5,099 nt of DNA, taken from Moraxellaceae bacterium. Lineage in GTDB: Bacteria; Pseudomonadota; Gammaproteobacteria; Pseudomonadales; UBA3067. A program made the position numbers and the translations under genes. Positions 1 to 3,086 of this stretch are shown here, in pieces (the first letter of the stretch is position 1; every line of letters begins with the position of its first letter). The stretch covers positions 1 to 5,099 of the forward strand of contig NVTH01000138.1 in NCBI GenBank assembly GCA_002401525.1, read 5' to 3'. The notes below the pieces were generated by a model. The model ran no database searches. It was not told where the DNA came from and saw only the letters and a program-made list of their open reading frames with translations.

Positions 1-739
1 CGCGGAAACCACCGTTGACTCGAGCACCAGTTTGAGCCGTTTGAAAATATTTAACCGGTAAAAATTCATCCCAACGTTGGTGGGACCAGCCTAATCCAGG
101 CGGACGTCCTTCAGCGGGAGGGTCATCTAATGTCCGACCTAGATAAGATTCAATTTCAGTTTGCCAAGGGTTTAAATCATTATCATTCGAAAACTGTGTG
201 GGTATTGGCCAAATGTCTTGATTCAAAAAGCCTTCTAACGCAGCACCGTTGGGTATCTCTTGGCTGGTGGCTGGCGCAGGCATTGAAGCCCAGTTAGCCG
301 GTTGATCAGTTTGGTTTAGGTCCAGTGTCTCGGAGCCAAATTCTTCAAAGCGCAGCATTTGTTGCGTAAAAGGATCGGCACCAAAGAGGGGGCTGGGCAT
401 ACCATTGGTGGGTACATTGAACACGCCGTCTTCACGCTGGGCTGCTGCCTGTAATACATTACCGGCAGAGGTATCTTCTGCGTTGCCTTTGAATCCGCCT
501 TCAAAAGCGCCTTTATTTGCGTCTTCTATACCCTCGGCGAGAGGTGCTTCTGAATACGCTCTTAGTGCAGAGGGATCCGGGGTGCTAACGGGATCATCCG
601 AAGAACTACTATCGCCCCCGCAGGCACTCATTAGTGCCAGTATTGACGTTAACAAAATGAACTTAGTCCAATTTGGCTGCGACTTTAATTTTAGTTTTAG
701 TTTTAAATATAAATTGAATTTACCTCTTAATACATTCAT
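1..739 (-). CDS. Secreted lipoprotein, N-terminal part; possible large multicopper oxidase (runs off left edge)
   Basis: An open frame starts at ATG 739-737 and runs uninterrupted for 246 codons to the left edge, so the C-terminus is missing. The N-terminus is a lipoprotein signal: a long basic region (residues 1-27, with an alternating Leu-Lys run at 12-19), a hydrophobic core (28-36) and a lipobox ending M-S-A-C with Cys40. Gly at +2 and a Gly/Ser/Asp-rich tether (41-49) suggest outer-membrane sorting. The mature part is rich in Pro, Asn and aromatic residues and soluble-looking. Phrases such as PSPLFGADPFTQQMLRFEEFG (split here: residues about 115-135) and QTAQTGARVNGGF near the edge resemble, from memory, the N-terminal region of large bacterial multicopper oxidases related to manganese-oxidising enzymes. 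No copper-ligand HxH motif is visible yet, so that assignment is tentative. The start is supported by GGGA 9 bases upstream and an in-frame TGA just before. Confident as a lipoprotein, unsure of function. Confidence 0.72.
   Translation of the reverse strand, partial: MNVLRGKFNLYLKLKLKLKSQPNWTKFILLTSILALMSACGGDSSSSDDPVSTPDPSALRAYSEAPLAEGIEDANKGAFEGGFKGNAEDTSAGNVLQAAAQREDGVFNVPTNGMPSPLFGADPFTQQMLRFEEFGSETLDLNQTDQPANWASMPAPATSQEIPNGAALEGFLNQDIWPIPTQFSNDNDLNPWQTEIESYLGRTLDDPPAEGRPPGLGWSHQRWDEFLPVKYFQTAQTGARVNGGFR
683..706 (-). repeat. Hexanucleotide tandem repeat inside the lipoprotein signal peptide
   Basis: Four consecutive 6-base units (plus strand CTTTAA, TTTTAG, TTTTAG, TTTTAA) exactly encode residues 12-19 of the lipoprotein as four Leu-Lys pairs. 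A gain or loss of units keeps the frame and only lengthens or shortens the basic region of the signal peptide. Confidence 0.75.
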
Positions 740-748
740 AACCAATCA

Positions 749-752
749 TCCC
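749..752 (-). promoter_or_regulatory. Ribosome-binding site supporting the lipoprotein start
   Basis: GGGA on the minus strand lies 9 bases before ATG 739. It is a weak but acceptably spaced Shine-Dalgarno core. The reading frame is closed by TGA at 748-746, so the only other in-frame upstream start is a TTG at 745, which is less likely. Confidence 0.4.
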
Positions 753-786
753 ATTCGATTAAGATTCTATTTCTAGGTCATCAAAA

Positions 787-814
787 AATATAAAGGCTAC
801 AACCATTCAATTAA
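787..814 (-). promoter_or_regulatory. Possible promoter of the lipoprotein gene
   Basis: On the minus strand TATATT (plus 787-792) matches five of six bases of the -10 consensus. It is preceded by a 16-base spacer and TTAATT (plus 809-814), a poor -35. Transcription would begin around 780, giving a leader of about 40 bases. An A7-TGAAC-T7 block at 837-855 lies about 25 bases further upstream and could act as an UP-like or curved element. The DNA here is so AT-rich that such matches arise easily, so this is only a candidate. Confidence 0.2.
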
Positions 815-1024
815 GGCTGATTTAATTAATTGCTTTAAAAAAATGAACTTTTTTTATTAATTATGATCGCCAGAAAAAAGCATAATTCGTGCCATCTTAA
901 AAATAAATCCTAATGCGTTGATTACTAGCTGCTTATTAATTTAAATGTGATGGCAGTGAAAGCAGGGTGTTAAAAATTTCAACACTCTAAGCGTGATAGT
1001 TCAATTGATAGTGAAAAAGGTGTA

Positions 1025-1060
1025 ATAAAAAACGAAATACAAAACCATATAAAAAACGAA
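1025..1060. repeat. 12-bp direct repeat, 24-bp period
   Basis: ATAAAAAACGAA occurs at 1025-1036 and again, identically, at 1049-1060. The start-to-start distance of 24 bases is close to two or two-and-a-half helical turns. It may be a pair of regulator sites or just A-rich duplication; no known site is recognised. Confidence 0.55.
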
Positions 1061-1084
1061 TTAAAATCGAGGCAGTATTGGTGG

Positions 1085-1111
1085 CAAACGGCCGAATAGG
1101 CAAGCCGTTTG
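1085..1111. repeat. Perfect 8-bp inverted repeat (hairpin or operator)
   Basis: CAAACGGC at 1085-1092 and its exact complement GCCGTTTG at 1104-1111 flank an 11-base loop. Neither strand has a run of T after the stem (the plus side continues TAAAAATAAA, the minus side CCACCAAT), so it does not fit an intrinsic terminator. It could be a dyad operator, an RNA hairpin in a leader, or a relic of a repeat. Confidence 0.6.
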
Positions 1112-1145
1112 TAAAAATAAACCCGTGAATAAAAAAGCAGTCGGT

Positions 1146-1165
1146 GATCTATTTAAGATCTATTT
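1146..1165. repeat. 9-bp direct repeat, 11-bp period
   Basis: GATCTATTT at 1146-1154 is repeated exactly at 1157-1165, about one helical turn apart. Each copy also contains a GATC methylation-type tetramer. Function unknown. Confidence 0.45.
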
Positions 1166-1181
1166 TGTCATTATTTTAATC

Positions 1182-1201
1182 GCATCTTACTGCATCCTAC
1201 T
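1182..1201. repeat. Imperfect tandem 10-bp repeat
   Basis: GCATCTTACT (1182-1191) is followed directly by GCATCCTACT (1192-1201), with nine of ten bases identical. It lies just before the GC-rich island and may be part of the same insertion scar. Confidence 0.4.
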
Positions 1202-1229
1202 TGGCCTTTATTAACGCTCCTTACTCACG

Positions 1230-1375
1230 TTGTGGCATCGGGATGTTTCCCCGTCGGGCCGGGCCCCTTGTGTCAGTCTAGTTGTTTCCTCAATTGATTT
1301 TATTCGCCTTCGCGGGAATGACGATGGGAGTGCAGGAATGGCGAAGGGAGTGAGGGTAAACGGCGAATGTGTTTT
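1230..1375. repeat. GC-rich palindromic island, degraded dispersed repeat (REP-like)
   Basis: Base composition changes sharply here. The left half contains GGGA-TGTT-TCCC (1240-1251) and GGGCC-G-GGCCC, which begins at 1256. The right half, read on the minus strand, contains CGTCATTCCCGCGAAGGCG, which closely matches the core of the widespread bacterial repeat family of the form 'GTCATTCCCGCGAAGGCGGGAAT'; the second arm is degraded here. Nested inverted repeats are present: CCTTCGC (1307-1313) with GCGAAGG (1341-1347), and ATTCGCC (1302-1308) with GGCGAAT (1362-1368). The outer boundaries are approximate. The family match is from memory. Confidence 0.5.
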
Positions 1376-1377
1376 GA

Positions 1378-2805
1378 TTAGGGGATGTTATCCAATTTTT
1401 CTTTTATGTTTTTACTGGTATTTTCAAATAATCCAGCATTGGCTGGAATGGGCAGTAAAAATCCTTTTTTCTTTGCTCGCTTAAACCCTGCCTTTAATTC
1501 CTTTTTCATCTCGTAAGCGTATTTAATTGAATCCACCTGCATGGTATGACGTGCCGCTTTATAGAAGTGGCCGGTGTATCGTTGTTGATCATCCAAAGTA
1601 ATACGATGCATTTCGTCGGCTGTAGGAAGTGAGTATTTTCCTCTTAAATAAGCGTCCACTAATTTAAGTTGTTCTCGAGGGAAGGGCAATAATGCAGGTA
1701 AGACTTGCGCTAAACCAATAATAAAAAGATTGGGACATTCTGGAATAAATATTCGTTTGAAAAGTGGTAGCTGGTTGTCCACGACTTTGACTAACGAAGA
1801 ATCAAGAAAAGGGAATTCGACGTTATAGCCGGTTGCGTAAATGATGACATCGATATTTTCAAGGCTATCGTCAGTAAAACGAACCTGGTCGCCTTCCAAA
1901 CCTTGAATAGTCGGTTTTATGCTGATGTCCCCCCCACCTGCACGCAAAAGGAATTCACCCGATACGGTGGCATGGCACTGCGAAGGCTTAAAGTCTGGCT
2001 TGGGTAACCCAAACTTTTCCATCTGTCCGGTCAACAGTGGGGCAGCCATGTCCATAAAAAAGCGCTGAATTGGGGCAGGCAGCCAGCCGGGGCTCAGGAC
2101 AGCGAATTTATCCGCAGGTTTTCCCATGACATACTTTGGAAAGATATAGACTCCGCGTCGGGTTGAGACCCATAATTTTTTAGCAATGGAGCGTTGGCTT
2201 AGTTCTGATGCGATATCCATCGCACTATTGCCAACGCCCACCACAAGAATATTTTTATTACGCATGTCGTGAGGTTCGAAAGGCGTTAGATATTCATGAG
2301 AATGGATTTCTATGCCATTAAAGTTTCCGTTAAATCTGGGCGTTGGCCAACGAGGAGACCAATGATGGCCATTGCAGATAAACAACAGGTCATAATGATG
2401 ACTATCGCCATTTCGAAGCTCAACTCGCCAGAGTTTTTCTTTGCTAAGTGATGCCTCTATCACCTCTGCATTAAAGGTGATTTGATCTCTTAAGCCGCAG
2501 AAATCTACGTAGTCATTGAGATAGGTGTAAATGTCACTGTGATGTAAGTAATCTGGAGCCGATTCGGGTAGAGGAAATTCGTCGAACTGGAGAACGGTCT
2601 TAGAGGTATCGATATGAAGCGATTGGTAGCAGGCTGACATGTCGTTTGGGTTGTTGTAATACCAGTTACCACCAATATTATCGCTGGTTTCAAACCAGTC
2701 AAAGGGGATTTGGTTTTTCTGCAGCATGCGCGCAGTGGTAATGCCGCTGGATCCCGCTCCAATGATACAGGCTTTATGGTGATTCATGGGTTTATAGTGA
2801 TTCAT
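1378..2805 (-). CDS. Flavin-containing monooxygenase-like NAD(P)H-dependent flavoprotein (class B)
   Basis: This 475-residue protein has the full signature set of class B flavoprotein monooxygenases, cytosolic enzymes that use FAD and NADPH to oxygenate soft nucleophiles or ketones. Visible motifs, in order: FAD-binding GAGSSG (16-21); the E-x5-GG-x-W element (E39, GG45-46, W48); the FMO fingerprint FxGxxxHxxxY, fitted exactly by F162, G164, H168 and Y172; the NADPH-binding GVGNSA (190-195); and the ATGY motif (324-327). No transmembrane segment is evident; the C-terminus (435-449) is strongly basic. Length suits the family. The substrate (N- or S-oxygenation or Baeyer-Villiger) cannot be told from sequence. 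The start is uncertain: ATG 2805 and ATG 2787 lie in tandem repeat copies without a ribosome-binding site, while a CTG at 2823 has one. It stands alone, 281 bases from the kinase and 638 from the lipoprotein, so it is probably monocistronic. Confidence 0.9.
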   Translation of the reverse strand: MNHYKPMNHHKACIIGAGSSGITTARMLQKNQIPFDWFETSDNIGGNWYYNNPNDMSACYQSLHIDTSKTVLQFDEFPLPESAPDYLHHSDIYTYLNDYVDFCGLRDQITFNAEVIEASLSKEKLWRVELRNGDSHHYDLLFICNGHHWSPRWPTPRFNGNFNGIEIHSHEYLTPFEPHDMRNKNILVVGVGNSAMDIASELSQRSIAKKLWVSTRRGVYIFPKYVMGKPADKFAVLSPGWLPAPIQRFFMDMAAPLLTGQMEKFGLPKPDFKPSQCHATVSGEFLLRAGGGDISIKPTIQGLEGDQVRFTDDSLENIDVIIYATGYNVEFPFLDSSLVKVVDNQLPLFKRIFIPECPNLFIIGLAQVLPALLPFPREQLKLVDAYLRGKYSLPTADEMHRITLDDQQRYTGHFYKAARHTMQVDSIKYAYEMKKELKAGFKRAKKKGFLLPIPANAGLFENTSKNIKEKLDNIP

Positions 2806-2826
2806 GGGCTTATAGTGATTCAGGGG
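2773..2826 (-). repeat. Three tandem 18-bp copies spanning the monooxygenase start codon
   Basis: On the minus strand the unit CCC-ATG-AATCACTATAAR occurs at 2826-2809, 2808-2791 and 2790-2773. The first copy has CTG where the others have ATG, and the third has CAT for TAT. Translated, the copies read LNHYKP, MNHYKP and MNHHKA. The repeat therefore multiplies the start codon and keeps the frame, adding six residues per copy ahead of the FAD-binding fold. Confidence 0.9.
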
Positions 2827-2830
2827 CTAG

Positions 2831-2835
2831 TCCCT
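2831..2835 (-). promoter_or_regulatory. Shine-Dalgarno site that points to a CTG start
   Basis: AGGGA on the minus strand ends 7 bases before the CTG at 2823-2821, which is normal spacing. It is 25 bases from ATG 2805 and 43 from ATG 2787, too far for standard initiation. In-frame TAG at 2829-2827 limits the frame just upstream of CTG. The site and the CTG also form the two arms of a CAGGG/CCCTG inverted repeat (2821-2836). Confidence 0.4.
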
Positions 2836-2872
2836 GTGTTCAGTTCTCCGGTGTCTTTTCCTTATAACACAG
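2834..2872. repeat. 7-bp inverted repeat in the monooxygenase upstream region
   Basis: CTGTGTT (2834-2840) and AACACAG (2866-2872) are exact complements separated by 25 bases. The right arm overlaps the possible -10 element of the monooxygenase and the left arm overlaps its Shine-Dalgarno site. This could be a regulator dyad or a remnant of the end of the neighbouring transposase relic. Confidence 0.4.
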
Positions 2873-2889
2873 TAGTGAAAGGGATGTAA
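2861..2889 (-). promoter_or_regulatory. Possible promoter of the monooxygenase gene
   Basis: On the minus strand TATAAG (plus 2861-2866), within TGTGTTATAAG, resembles a -10 element with a TG-type extension. A weak TTACAT lies 17 bases upstream. Transcription would start near 2854, about 30 bases before the CTG at 2823. The -35 match is poor. Confidence 0.25.
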
Positions 2890-3047
2890 TGAGTCGTTTT
2901 GACCTTAATGATCTTGGCTGGAATTTGTTATTACTATTTCAATCTGGCGATAGTTTCTAGCCGACTGTTTATGACGGAAAACGTTGGAAATTGCGTCCTA
3001 TTGTGATGGCTTCTGGTTTTCTTATCCGGAGTATAGATGTGGCCTAA
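2889..3047 (+). pseudogene. Decayed N-terminal fragment of an IS5-type transposase
   Basis: Starting at ATG 2889, and preceded by a good ribosome-binding sequence (AAGGGA, 4 bases upstream), the frame reads MSRFDLNDLGWNLL, which resembles the opening of IS5-family transposases (typically M-S-R-[FY]-D-L-T-D-x-E-W-x-L-I-x-P-L-L). It is stopped by TAG at 2958-2960. Reading on in the same frame gives RPIVMASGFLIRS before TAA at 3045-3047, reminiscent of the family's R-x-[VI]-[LV]-N-G-I-F-W-x-L-R-S-G segment; a +1 shift at about 3006 yields G-F-W, closer still. The catalytic DDE domain is absent and no matching terminal inverted repeats are seen. This is an old, truncated relic on the opposite strand to the flanking genes. 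The family call is from memory of the motif. Confidence 0.45.
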
Positions 3048-3086
3048 AAAGTGGCTTGTTACTTGTTTATAGAATCCGCCCAAATG

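Larger units (their letters stand above)
740..1377. other. Intergenic region without a convincing gene
   Basis: This 638-base gap separates the monooxygenase stop codon from the lipoprotein start. The left part (about 740-1080) is very AT-rich with long A and T runs. The middle holds a perfect 8-bp inverted repeat (1085-1111) and short direct repeats (12 bp at 1025 and 1049, 9 bp at 1146 and 1157, 10 bp at 1182 and 1192). The right end (about 1230-1375) is an abrupt GC-rich island that looks like a degraded dispersed repeat. A plus-strand open frame at 1230-1484 crosses this island and runs antisense into the monooxygenase gene; I do not accept it as a gene. No tRNA or typical Rho-independent terminator is seen. 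Confidence 0.7.

Noticed and set aside
316..504. Minus-strand open frame of 62 codons
   Set aside because: It lies in another frame within the lipoprotein gene and has no recognisable features.
405..776. Plus-strand open frame of 123 codons
   Set aside because: It is antisense to the lipoprotein start, has low-complexity sequence (Phe/Ser/Lys from the hexamer repeat) and no family signature. The minus-strand frame has a proper lipoprotein signal.
1085..1111. Intrinsic terminator for the monooxygenase transcript
   Set aside because: The stem is good but no T-run follows on either strand, and it is about 270 bases beyond the stop codon.
1025..1201. CRISPR-like array
   Set aside because: Repeats are only 9-12 bp, different from each other, with at most two copies each and no uniform spacers.
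1230..1484. Plus-strand open frame of 84 codons
   Set aside because: Its first half is the GC-rich dispersed repeat and its second half is antisense to the 3' end of the monooxygenase; it lacks a ribosome-binding site and resembles typical spurious repeat translations.
2505..2762. Minus-strand open frame of 85 codons
   Set aside because: It overlaps the FAD-binding region of the monooxygenase in a shifted frame; the main frame carries all family motifs.
3030..3086. Terminator after the kinase gene
   Set aside because: A short T-run is present on the minus strand but no stem precedes it.
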